Shown in pieces: positions 48,477 through 56,470 of a stretch of 59,420 nucleotides of DNA. A program made the position numbers and the translations under genes. The stretch spans positions 1 through 59,420 of the forward strand of contig CAAGKO010000073.1 in NCBI GenBank assembly GCA_900770445.1, read 5' to 3'. The stretch's first letter is position 1. The number at the start of each line of letters is the position of its first letter. Source of the DNA: an uncultured Oribacterium sp. (GTDB lineage Bacteria > Bacillota > Clostridia > Lachnospirales > Lachnospiraceae). Below the pieces are notes generated by a model, which saw nothing but the letters and a program-made list of their open reading frames with translations, had not been told where the DNA came from and ran no database searches.

Positions 48477-49772
48477 TCAGCCGATTTTCAGCCGGAACTT
48501 CTGCGCCTCGCGCTCACTGTCCACGAGCTCGATCTGTGCGCCGAGGGCCTGCAGCTTCTGCTCGAAGTGCTCATAGCCACGCTGGATGTAGACGATATCG
48601 CGGACCGTCGTGATCCCATCTGCGGCGAGGCCGGCGATGACGAGGGCGGCACCTGCGCGGAGGTCGAGTGCATTGACACTGGCACCCGTAAAGCGCTTCA
48701 CACCATCGATGACGGAGACGTTCCCCTCCACCTTGATGTTCGAGCCCATGCGCGCGAGCTCATCGACATACTTGAAACGGTTCTCGAAGATGGATTCGGT
48801 GACGACCGAGGTGCCATCGGCGAGAGCCAGGGTGACGGACATCTGCGGCTGCATGTCGGTCGGGAAGCCCGGATACGGGAGCGTCTTCACATCGGTCGGA
48901 TGCTGCACCGGCGCGCCCACGACGCGTACGGCCTCATCGTACTCATAGACGGTGTTGCCCATCTCGAGCAGCTTCGCGGTGATCGACTCCAGGTGCTTCG
49001 GGATGACGTTCTTGATCAGGATGTCACCACGGGTCGCGGCGGCGGCACACATGAAGGTGCCTGCCTCGATCTGGTCCGGGATGACGGCGTAGGTCGTACC
49101 ATGCAGGCGACGGACGCCACGGATGCGGATCGTATCCGTACCGGCGCCCTTGATGTTGGCGCCCATCGAGTTCAGGAAGTTCGCGACATCGACGATGTGC
49201 GGCTCCTTCGCCACGTTCTCGATGATGGTTCTGCCCTCTGCGAGGACGGCAGCCAGCATGATGTTGATGGTTGCGCCGACGGATACGACGTCGAGGTAGA
49301 TGTGGGAGGCGTGAAGTCCCTCGGAAGCATCGGCCTGTACACAGCCGTTCCGGATCTCCACCTTCGCACCGAGGGCACGGAAGCCCTTGATGTGCTGGTC
49401 GATCGGACGGGAACCGATGGCACAGCCGCCCGGAAGCGGAACATCCGCCATGTGATGCTTGCCCAGCAGCGAGCCGATAAAGTAGTAGGACGCCCGGATC
49501 TTCCGGATGTACTCGTCGTCGATGGATACGCTCGTCACACCCGCGGAGCTGATTTTCGCGGTATGACGATCGATACGCTCGACGACGGCGCCGATCTCCT
49601 TCAGTGCCTCGAGCATGACATTGATGTCACGCACGTCCGGCAGATTCTCTATAATCACATCTTCATCTGTTAAAAGTGCGCCGGCGATGATGCCCAGTGC
49701 GGCATTCTTCGCCCCGCCGATCACGACCTCGCCGTGAAGTGGGGTGCCACCTTTCATGATAAACTGTTCCAT
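48477..49772 (-). CDS. murA: UDP-N-acetylglucosamine 1-carboxyvinyltransferase
   Basis: A 431-residue enzyme for the first committed step of peptidoglycan synthesis, transferring enolpyruvate from PEP to UDP-GlcNAc. The active-site Lys-Asn is in GGAKNAALG (K22, N23). The catalytic Cys is C117 in PGGCAIGSRPID, so the enzyme should be open to fosfomycin. Other signatures are SVGATINIMLAAVLAEG, and PGFPTDMQPQ near the C-terminal third. Length is normal. An AGGAGA site precedes the ATG, and a good promoter lies at 49841-49869. Whether this is the MurA or MurZ paralogue cannot be told here. Confidence 0.97.
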   Translation of the reverse strand: MEQFIMKGGTPLHGEVVIGGAKNAALGIIAGALLTDEDVIIENLPDVRDINVMLEALKEIGAVVERIDRHTAKISSAGVTSVSIDDEYIRKIRASYYFIGSLLGKHHMADVPLPGGCAIGSRPIDQHIKGFRALGAKVEIRNGCVQADASEGLHASHIYLDVVSVGATINIMLAAVLAEGRTIIENVAKEPHIVDVANFLNSMGANIKGAGTDTIRIRGVRRLHGTTYAVIPDQIEAGTFMCAAAATRGDILIKNVIPKHLESITAKLLEMGNTVYEYDEAVRVVGAPVQHPTDVKTLPYPGFPTDMQPQMSVTLALADGTSVVTESIFENRFKYVDELARMGSNIKVEGNVSVIDGVKRFTGASVNALDLRAGAALVIAGLAADGITTVRDIVYIQRGYEHFEQKLQALGAQIELVDSEREAQKFRLKIG

Positions 49773-49840
49773 ATATCTCCTGTAAGTTTCCTATGCGCAG
49801 AGCATAAGAACCGCATTATTCAGACTGTTAAATCTTATAA

Positions 49841-49869
49841 ATTATAAGTGAGTGTACACGCTTTTGCAA
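49841..49869 (-). promoter_or_regulatory. murA promoter
   Basis: Minus strand: TTGCAA (49869-49864), 17-bp spacer, TATAAT (49846-49841). The -35 lies in a hairpin (ACGCTT/AAGCGT with flanking GTAC) that could serve the end of the upstream gene. Confidence 0.7.
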
Positions 49870-49910
49870 GCGTTTGTACTTTTTGCTTCTGCTGCCAGCC
49901 CTCCGGGCGC

Positions 49911-51362
49911 TCACCCGAGCAGTCCCATCATCATCCCGGATGCCCGCTCGCTGAGCGCCATGACGTTATTTAAGAAGATGATATCCTGCACACCGTACTC
50001 CTCGATCAGCTGCGCGATGCTGCCCTCGAAGTGACGATAGTCGACGACATAGACATCCTCATAGTGATCCACGAGGTACGGAGCAAAGGCATTGCCATAG
50101 GATTCCTTGATGAGGACGCAGGCCGAGCCGTCGCTTCGATGCGGATTATGGATGACCGTCAGCGGATTATCGCCGTGGATGAAAGCGCTGTACTTGTCGC
50201 CGGCGTTCGAATTCGTGACATCGTTGATAACCTGGGCATGGCCCTGCTCGCCGAGCTGGTTGATGTACTCCATCTCGTTCGTCGCGATCGGCAGCCAGGC
50301 TTCGACGGTATCTGGGTTCTGCTTTAGCGCCTCGGAGCGGTTCGTCGAGAAGTAGAAGGTGCCGTAGAAGCCATCGAAGCTCTCCTTCTGGTAGTCCCGG
50401 AGGCTGTGCGGCTCGATGCCCTTCGCATCGCAGAAGCGCATGTAGGCATAGTACGCCCCGAGTCCGGTCCAGTGATGGTCCGTATGGAAATAGATGTACT
50501 CGTTCTTATGCTGCAGAAGCGTCTCGAAGACGGACACCTTATGGACCTCCGGATCGATCATGCTGTAGATGTAGTTGAACGCGTCCTCCATGTTGCTGGA
50601 GCCGAGCGCCGCCTGCGTGCTGCGGTCGAGCTCGACGCCGAAGCTGTTCGGCACGAGGATATCGTAGACCTCACACTTCGGGAAGCGCGCCCGATAGGTG
50701 TTGATCATGGACGCATACTTCACTGCACCGCCCTGATTATAATAGTAGATTTCGTAGCCGCGGTGGTTCGTGACGTAGATGCTGCCAGCCTGCTCGCCGT
50801 TCACCTCTGCCTTCTCCACCTTCTTCTCCTTCAGCGTACCGTCGGCGTTCGTCTCGACGAGGGCGGCATACTGATCGAGCGCACCCGTCGCCGACTTGTC
50901 ATGTGCAAGTGACGATGGCGTGGCCGAAGCATTGGCCTCATCCGCAGCGCCCTCCGGCTCAGCTGCGACGAGGGTCATGACCGGGGCGAGCGACTCGGCG
51001 GTCTCCGGAATCGTATCCGCGACGGCGGTCGACCTGTTGCCATAGAAGGACTCGCCCTGCGGGCCGTAGAAGCTCTCGAGCTTCGCGCCGAGGCTGAGCA
51101 GGGTCTCGCGGCACGGGAAGGTGTCGGAGAACCAGGTCGCGAGGTCCGTGAAGTACGCACCGGACAGGAGGGTCTCCGTAGTCGCGGTCGGAAAGCTCGC
51201 GAGGGCGCGCTTCTCGGAGGCAGAGTACGTCGGGCGGAGTGGCAGGGCGAGGCCAATGCCGAGAAGTACGGTGGCGATCAGCGCTGCGGCGGCCACGACG
51301 ATCTGAACGCCGCGCATCTCTTTATGCGGTTTTTCATGTTCGTTTTCGGAAACTGGTTTCAT
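49911..51362 (-). CDS. DHHW-family protein (AlgJ/AlgX-like partner of MBOAT)
   Basis: A 483-residue protein with one N-terminal membrane segment (VQIVVAAAALIATVLLGIGLAL), then an extracytoplasmic SGNH-type domain. Signatures are SASEKRALASFP, GAYFTDLATWFSDTFPCRE (the DHHW N-terminal motif), and YFHTDHHWTGLGAYYAY, which gives the family its name and contains the Asp-His pair used for acetyl transfer in AlgJ/AlgX. GDNPLTVIHNPHRSDGSACVLIKESYGNAFAPYLVDHYEDVYVVD supplies the serine-containing block. An Ala/Glu-rich insertion (about 125-185) splits the domain. It follows the MBOAT gene and should attach acetyl groups to a surface polymer. No clear ribosome site precedes the ATG. Confidence 0.88.
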   Translation of the reverse strand: MKPVSENEHEKPHKEMRGVQIVVAAAALIATVLLGIGLALPLRPTYSASEKRALASFPTATTETLLSGAYFTDLATWFSDTFPCRETLLSLGAKLESFYGPQGESFYGNRSTAVADTIPETAESLAPVMTLVAAEPEGAADEANASATPSSLAHDKSATGALDQYAALVETNADGTLKEKKVEKAEVNGEQAGSIYVTNHRGYEIYYYNQGGAVKYASMINTYRARFPKCEVYDILVPNSFGVELDRSTQAALGSSNMEDAFNYIYSMIDPEVHKVSVFETLLQHKNEYIYFHTDHHWTGLGAYYAYMRFCDAKGIEPHSLRDYQKESFDGFYGTFYFSTNRSEALKQNPDTVEAWLPIATNEMEYINQLGEQGHAQVINDVTNSNAGDKYSAFIHGDNPLTVIHNPHRSDGSACVLIKESYGNAFAPYLVDHYEDVYVVDYRHFEGSIAQLIEEYGVQDIIFLNNVMALSERASGMMMGLLG

Positions 51363-51460
51363 GCTTTTCGATAGACCGGCGGCTCGGCCGGTCGCGGGAT
51401 GTCATGGACGTGGAACGGGCGCAGCGCTTTACGCGCGACGCCCGCGGGTCGCCGGGGACA

Positions 51461-53242
51461 TCAGAACTGATTATACAGGAACGGGGTGTAGCTGGCACCG
51501 ACCATCGAGACGATGGAGAGTGCGAGGAGCAGGAGCATCAGGAGGATGCGGAGGCCGTAGTACAGGCCCTCGCTCCGGCGACGGGCTTCGCTGCTCTTCG
51601 TGATGCGGCGCTTCATCCGGGTAGCGACGCGCTCGTGATTCTCGGCGTCTTCCTCCTCGAGGCCCTCGATGCTGGCGTCGAGGCGCTGCACCTGCTGATC
51701 GATTTCGGTTTCCTTCTGATAACGCGCCTTCTCACGCTCGAGCTGTTGCTTCTCCCGTGCCTCCTGTTGAAGGCTTGCGTCATAGAAGCCGCGCAGCTTC
51801 GCGGCGAGACGGGCACCGAGTGGTGTGCAGGCGATGATGGAGAAGATCAGGAAGAACAGATTACTGCGGAGGGTCAAAAGCTCCGCCGCATCGACCGTCG
51901 CACGTCCGCTCAGGAAGAACATCGTGCGGAGCACCTCGCGCAGCACCTGGAAATCACTGAAGCGGAACAGCACCCAGCCGAAGAACACGACGATGAGGGT
52001 GTAGAGATGCCCGAGCGCACGGGTGAACTGCGTCAGCGGCGAGCGACGCGGTGCCTGCGCGTTGCGCTTCTGGAATTTCTTCACGAAATTCTCGATCGCG
52101 ATGAAGGCGAAGTAGTAGAGTCCCCAGAGGATGAAGTTCCAGCTGCTGCCGTGCCAGAAGCCGGTCAGGCCCCAGACGGCGAGCAGGTTCAGGAGGAGAC
52201 GGCCGGTCGATACGCGGTTACCGCCGAGCGGGATGTAGACATAGTCCCGGAAGAAGCGGCTCAGCGAGATGTGCCAGCGGTGCCAGAAATCGCGCACGGA
52301 AACGGCGATATATGGATAGTTGAAGTTTTCCGGATAGTGGAAGCCGATCATCCGACCGAGGCCGAGCGCCATGTCGGAGTAGGCTGAGAAATCGAGATAG
52401 AGCTGCAGCATGTAGCAGAGGGCACCGAGGTAGGCACCGCCGACGGAGAACGTGGTGTTACCGGCGAGCGGCAGGAAGGTCTCCGCGAGTGTGCCGAGAT
52501 GATCCGCGAGTACGGTCTTCTTCGCGAGGCCCACCGTGAAGCGCCAGAGGCCCTCTGCCAGATCCTCGGCATCCGCGCTCCGATGGTCCATCTCCTCGGC
52601 CATCTCCGCGTAGCGTGTGATCGGACCCTGCGCCACCTGGTGGAAGGTCACGGTATACAGCAGCACATGGAAGAAATCGCCCGGCGCGGTCTTTTTCGTA
52701 TAGACGTCGGCGACGTAGCTGATCAGCTTAAATATATAGAAGGAAATGCCGAGTGGGAGGCCAATGTTTCGGAAATAAGCGTAGATGGCCGCAGCCGCCC
52801 CCGTCGTGGCCCCAGCACCTGCGTCGAGGTCGCCTGCATCAGCCGAAAAGAAATGGCGTCCGATCGGCACGGCGAGCTTATAGCAGAGAAGCACCGCGAT
52901 CAGCATCACGAGCGCGAGGAGCAGCCACGCACGGGCATGCTTCTGGCCCTCGACGCGGGTCCGCTCCGCGTCCGGACTCTGGAAATCATCGTCGCCCTCC
53001 TGGTAGTCCGGGTTCTCCGACGCCGCAAACTGAAGCGCCCGCCCGATCCGCTGCCCGAGGAACCAGGCGAGTGTCGTCATCACGAGGAGCAGGGCCAGGT
53101 TCGAGAGGCCGGCGAAGGCATAGAAAATCAGGGAAAAGAGGAGGAGCAGGAGGTTCTTCCGCTGATTTCCGCGCACGAGCACAGAAGCGATCATGAAGAC
53201 CGGCAGAAACAGCGCTATGAAAATCAGACTCGAAAAGCTCAT
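51461..53242 (-). CDS. MBOAT-family O-acyltransferase (DltB/AlgI-like)
   Basis: A 593-residue polytopic protein that passes acyl groups across the membrane for O-acetylation of an extracellular glycan. It starts MSFSSLIFIALFLPVFMIAS and has PLGISFYIFKLISYVADVYT, YLDFSAYSDMALGLG, RDFWHRWHISLSRFFRDYVYIPLGGNR and the catalytic His in LTGFWHGSSWNFILWG. Between the last two membrane segments it has a long charged coiled coil (about 475-555, QQEAREKQQLEREKARYQKE). An acidic loop (NPDYQEGDDDFQSPDAERTR) occurs near residue 80. It works with the DHHW protein encoded next. Copy D of the structured repeat is 38 nt upstream of its start. Confidence 0.93.
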   Translation of the reverse strand: MSFSSLIFIALFLPVFMIASVLVRGNQRKNLLLLLFSLIFYAFAGLSNLALLLVMTTLAWFLGQRIGRALQFAASENPDYQEGDDDFQSPDAERTRVEGQKHARAWLLLALVMLIAVLLCYKLAVPIGRHFFSADAGDLDAGAGATTGAAAAIYAYFRNIGLPLGISFYIFKLISYVADVYTKKTAPGDFFHVLLYTVTFHQVAQGPITRYAEMAEEMDHRSADAEDLAEGLWRFTVGLAKKTVLADHLGTLAETFLPLAGNTTFSVGGAYLGALCYMLQLYLDFSAYSDMALGLGRMIGFHYPENFNYPYIAVSVRDFWHRWHISLSRFFRDYVYIPLGGNRVSTGRLLLNLLAVWGLTGFWHGSSWNFILWGLYYFAFIAIENFVKKFQKRNAQAPRRSPLTQFTRALGHLYTLIVVFFGWVLFRFSDFQVLREVLRTMFFLSGRATVDAAELLTLRSNLFFLIFSIIACTPLGARLAAKLRGFYDASLQQEAREKQQLEREKARYQKETEIDQQVQRLDASIEGLEEEDAENHERVATRMKRRITKSSEARRRSEGLYYGLRILLMLLLLALSIVSMVGASYTPFLYNQF

Positions 53243-53272
53243 AAAAACCTCACATCAGTATGAATCGTAGCA

Positions 53273-53359
53273 GTTCAGGCAGGGGACCCGGCTTGATTTC
53301 ACACGGTCTCTGCGTATGGCCTCCGTTGCCGTCCCTCCCGGTCCCCTGCCTGTCTGAAC
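53273..53359 (-). repeat. Structured intergenic repeat, copy D (subfamily 1)
   Basis: Core 53281-53347, minus strand: GGGGACCGGGAGGGACGGCA at the start and GAAATCAAGCCGGGTCCCCT at the end, with GAGGCCATACG and GAGACCGTGTG inside, as in A and C. The arms extend outward as GTTCAG-GCAGGGG / CCCCTGC-CTGTCTGAAC. Confidence 0.88.
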
Positions 53360-53405
53360 TGTTACCATGAATCAAGGTATTATAACACAGGCTGTCAAGT
53401 ACAGC

Positions 53406-53434
53406 TTGCCATTTCCGAGATTTTCAGCTATACT
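53406..53434 (+). promoter_or_regulatory. Promoter of the SRP RNA gene
   Basis: TTGCCA (53406-53411), 17-bp spacer, TATACT (53429-53434). Transcription would begin about 7 nt later at the RNA's first paired base. Confidence 0.8.
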
Positions 53435-53440
53435 TTCTAT

Positions 53441-53556
53441 GCTTCGGGCGCTGGGCCCCACGCAATAGATCCCTCGAACCGTGTCAGGACGGGAACGTAG
53501 CAGCACTAAGAGGATCCTTCTATGTGACGTGGATACACCTGGCCCCGAAGTTTTTT
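53441..53556 (+). ncRNA. ffs: Signal recognition particle RNA, small (4.5S-like) type
   Basis: The ends pair (CTTCGGG at 53442 with CCCCGAAG ending 53550), inner helices are CCACG/CGTGG and ATAGATCC/GGATCCTTCTAT, and the tip is the conserved domain IV: CCTCGAACCG, GTGTCAGGACGGGAACG, TAGCAGCACTAAGAGG, with the GTCAGG...AGCAGC symmetric loop that binds Ffh. The RNA is about 110 nt with no Alu domain, unlike the long Bacillus form. A T-run at 53551-53557 ends it. A two-component operon starts only 30 nt later. Confidence 0.93.
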
Positions 53557-53586
53557 TATTATAAAAGTAAAAAAGGAGCTTTCGAT

Positions 53587-55170
53587 ATGAATCGTCCCCT
53601 CCGAAAACAACTTACCATCCGGCAGCTTTTGATGCTGCGCGTCACGGTGTTGTTAATGGGTATTCTGATACTGCTCGGTGCGGTGCTGATCCCGGAGCGA
53701 CTCCGAAGCTACGATGCCGCGCTCGATGAACAGATCGCCCTGGTCGCCCGGCTCGTCGCGGAGAGCGGCGATACAGAGGAAGCCGTCATCACCGACAGCG
53801 TGTCCATGTACTGGGTAGAGCAGCTCGATGCACTGGCCGCCGATACCGAGGATGTGGATTATATCGTCGTGGCCAATGCGGACGGCAATCGAGTCTATCA
53901 CCCGAATCACCGTCTCATCGGGCAGCACTTCGTCGGTGGAGACGAGCGCGCCGCGCTCGAGGGACAGCCCCCCTACTTCACGACCCACCATGGTACCGAG
54001 GTCGACCAGCGCCGCGCCTTCCATACCGTTTACAGCGAGGACGGCATCCCGATCGGCTTCGTCATGGTCAGCGCCTCACTCCGGACGATCCAGCAGCAGA
54101 AGGTCGCGCTGCTCCGCAGTTTCCTCCTGATCTTCGCACTCGCGCTCGTCATCGGCCTCGTCTCCGCCTGGCTGCTGGCACGCAGCATCCGCAGCTCCCT
54201 GCTCGGACATGAACCGTCCACCTTCGCCGCGATGTATCTCCAGCGCGAAAACGTGCTCGATCATCTGAGCGAGTGCCTCCTTGCGGTTTCGCCGGACGGC
54301 CATCTTCTCTTCGCCAATGCTCCCGGCCGGAAGCTCATACCGTCCGATCGGTTGCCGGCGAAATTTCCGCTGTGGCCGGAAATCCGGAAGACCTTTCACG
54401 AGGGCACCGCCTGCTCGGATATCCTGACCGAATGGAGGGAGTATACTTTTCTGGCGAAAACGCTCCCCCTCGATCAGGCGGGCGTGCTTATCATCCTGCG
54501 GGACCGCACCGAGTATATCCAGATCGACCAGCAGCTGACCGGCACGAACCATGTCATCGAGGCGCTCCGCGCAAACACCCATGAGTTCCTGAACAAGCTC
54601 CATGTCATCGCAGGTCTTCTTCAGATCGGCGAGACCCAGCAGGCCGTGGAATTTATCAACGGCGTGTCGGCGGACGTCGAGAACAACTACCAGAGCATCC
54701 TCCGACAGCTCCAGAACCGCACCGTCACCGCCCTCGTGCTCGGCAAGGCGAGTCACGCACGTGAGCTCGACATCCACTTCTCGCTCCGCCGGGACAGCAC
54801 CCTGCCGGCGCACAGTGCCTACCTCAGCAGCCAAGAGCTCGTGACCATCGTCGGAAACCTCGTGGAAAACGCCTTCGAGGCCGTCAAAAAGGCACCGCTC
54901 AAGGAGGTCGGACTCTTTATCGGTGAAGATGAGCATGGTCTGACCATCACGGTCGACGATACCGGTCATGGCATGACGGAGGAACAGATCTCCACCGTGC
55001 GTGAGCGCCAGTACACGACGAAGGGCGATGGCCATGGCTTCGGCCTCCGGCTGATCCAGCAGATCGTCGCCGAGCGAAACGGCTACCTGGACATCGAATC
55101 CGAACCGGGTGAGGGTAGCTCCTTCACCGTGAACTTCAGTAAAAAACGAGAAAGGAAAAGCGTATGCTGA
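53587..55170 (+). CDS. Sensor histidine kinase, CitA/DcuS family
   Basis: A 527-residue membrane sensor, start MNRPLRKQLTIRQLLMLRVT after AAAGGAG. The first membrane segment is about 15-35, then an extracytoplasmic sensor domain of the single-Cache/PDC type (about 36-170), a second membrane segment (FLLIFALALVIGLVSAWLLA), a PAS domain (HLSECLLAVSPDGHLLFANA), and a SpoB-type dimerisation domain with the phospho-acceptor His in ANTHEFLNKLHVIAGLL. The ATPase has NLVENAFEAV, DDTGHGM and GHGFGLRLIQQIV. This family senses citrate and C4-dicarboxylates outside the cell. It overlaps the response regulator gene, and the convergent TRAP operon next to it is the likely target. Nearly no room exists for a promoter other than that of ffs. 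Confidence 0.93.
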   Translation: MNRPLRKQLTIRQLLMLRVTVLLMGILILLGAVLIPERLRSYDAALDEQIALVARLVAESGDTEEAVITDSVSMYWVEQLDALAADTEDVDYIVVANADGNRVYHPNHRLIGQHFVGGDERAALEGQPPYFTTHHGTEVDQRRAFHTVYSEDGIPIGFVMVSASLRTIQQQKVALLRSFLLIFALALVIGLVSAWLLARSIRSSLLGHEPSTFAAMYLQRENVLDHLSECLLAVSPDGHLLFANAPGRKLIPSDRLPAKFPLWPEIRKTFHEGTACSDILTEWREYTFLAKTLPLDQAGVLIILRDRTEYIQIDQQLTGTNHVIEALRANTHEFLNKLHVIAGLLQIGETQQAVEFINGVSADVENNYQSILRQLQNRTVTALVLGKASHARELDIHFSLRRDSTLPAHSAYLSSQELVTIVGNLVENAFEAVKKAPLKEVGLFIGEDEHGLTITVDDTGHGMTEEQISTVRERQYTTKGDGHGFGLRLIQQIVAERNGYLDIESEPGEGSSFTVNFSKKRERKSVC

Positions 55171-55844
55171 AAACCGTCATCGTAGAGGATGATCGCATGG
55201 TCGCGAACATCAACGCACAGTTCGCAGAAAAAACGCCCGGCGTGCAGGTGGTCGCCATCTTTCACAGCGGACGGGATGCCCTGGCCTTCCTGGAGAAGAC
55301 CCGGGTGGATATTCTGCTGACCGATCTCTATATGCCGGAGATGTCCGGCATCGAGCTGGTCACCGCGCTTCGCAGCCGCGGCTGCGCTTCGGATGTCATC
55401 TTCATCACGGCCGCAAACGATGCACCGCATATTCAGGACGCCCTGCGTCTCGGTGCCGTCGATTATCTCATCAAACCATTCCGCTGCGAACGCTTCGAGG
55501 AAGCGATGGATAAGGTCGTCCTGCGCCGGAAGTTCATCGAGAGTGGTCTCAAGTTCACGCAGGCCGACATCGACGAGATGATCCGCTCGAACCGTCCGAG
55601 CGCCGAAACCCGGACCGCCGAGCCCGAAAAGGGCATCCAGCGCCAGACCCTCGACCACATCCGCGCCGACCTTCAGAAAAACGCCGGCAGCTACCGCACC
55701 GCCGAGCAGATCGCGACGGACACCAACCTCTCGAAGGTCACCGTCCGCCGCTATCTCAACTACCTCATCGGCACGAACGAAGCCGAAAGCCAGGTCGATT
55801 ACTCCACCGGCGGACGACCACGCGTGGAGTACCGGAGCAGATAA
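55164..55844 (+). CDS. Response regulator, CitB/DcuR family
   Basis: A 226-residue regulator whose ATG overlaps the kinase stop (ATGCTGA). The receiver domain has the acidic pair VEDDR, the phosphorylated Asp in ILLTDLYMPEMSG, the Thr in FITAA and the Lys in DYLIKPFRCERF. A linker leads to a C-terminal helix-turn-helix of the CitB/DcuR type: YRTAEQIATDTNLSKVTVRRYLNYL. With the CitA/DcuS-like kinase it should activate a transporter for dicarboxylates or similar acids in response to an external ligand. The TRAP operon (58935-55979) converges on it. Confidence 0.94.
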   Translation: MLKTVIVEDDRMVANINAQFAEKTPGVQVVAIFHSGRDALAFLEKTRVDILLTDLYMPEMSGIELVTALRSRGCASDVIFITAANDAPHIQDALRLGAVDYLIKPFRCERFEEAMDKVVLRRKFIESGLKFTQADIDEMIRSNRPSAETRTAEPEKGIQRQTLDHIRADLQKNAGSYRTAEQIATDTNLSKVTVRRYLNYLIGTNEAESQVDYSTGGRPRVEYRSR

Positions 55845-55896
55845 CGCGCCCCGCGACCGGGAATGCTTCCTGGAAACACAGTACGTCAAGAATATA

Positions 55897-55964
55897 AAAA
55901 CGCAGGCGGTCGTTCTTCCGGAGCCATGGACCATGGTTCCGCGGAGGACGACCGCCTGCGTTTT
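55897..55964. terminator. Bidirectional terminator between the two-component and TRAP operons
   Basis: AAAACGCAGGCGGTCGT pairs perfectly with ACGACCGCCTGCGTTTT (17 bp). An inner stem GGAGCCATGG/CCATGGTTCC extends it. GTTTTTG follows on plus, and TTTTATATT on minus. Confidence 0.95.
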
Positions 55965-55978
55965 GTTTTTGTGTTGTT

Positions 55979-56455
55979 TTATGCCGCGAGGCGCTTCACA
56001 TCCTCGACGAGGTCACGCAACAGGTAGCAGAGAATCAGTACGCAGTTGACCGGTATCGAGGAGTACGGGAACTTCGTCGGTACCTTCAGCATCGGCGAGA
56101 ACTGATCCGTCTTCAGCACCATCTGGGTGCCATAGTAAAGAAGTGCCACGATGAACGCGATGCTGCAGAGCGTGATCAGCACGTCGAGCACGGCGCAGAC
56201 CTTCTTCCCGGCCAGCTTGTTCTGCAGCAGATCGACACGGAAATGTGTCTTATCACGGAACAGCAGCGTCGACGCGCAGAAGATCATCCAGGCCATCATC
56301 CACTCCACGACCTCATCGGTCCAGCTGAGCTCGAAGGTCATCGGCGTAAACCGCATGATGACACGGGCAAACAGGATGACTGCGATGGCGATACAGCAGC
56401 CCATGACGATGAACTTTAAAACAGAGGCAACGATCGTATCCAGTTTATGTAACAT
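55979..56455 (-). CDS. TRAP transporter small permease (DctQ-like)
   Basis: A 158-residue four-helix membrane protein, start MLHKLDTIVASVLKFIVMGC after AGGAGG. The DctQ signature is ELSWTDEVVEWMMAWMIFCAS followed by FRDKTHFRVDLL. It helps the large permease work with its extracytoplasmic binding protein. It is the last gene of the operon, 15 nt after the DctM-like gene, so the order is P-M-Q instead of the more common P-Q-M. Confidence 0.93.
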   Translation of the reverse strand: MLHKLDTIVASVLKFIVMGCCIAIAVILFARVIMRFTPMTFELSWTDEVVEWMMAWMIFCASTLLFRDKTHFRVDLLQNKLAGKKVCAVLDVLITLCSIAFIVALLYYGTQMVLKTDQFSPMLKVPTKFPYSSIPVNCVLILCYLLRDLVEDVKRLAA

Positions 56456-56470
56456 AAGTCTTCGCCTCCT

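Noticed and set aside
53441..53556. tRNA or riboswitch reading of the structured region
   Set aside because: The GTCAGG...AGCAGC symmetric loop and closing helices fit SRP RNA fully; no cloverleaf is present.
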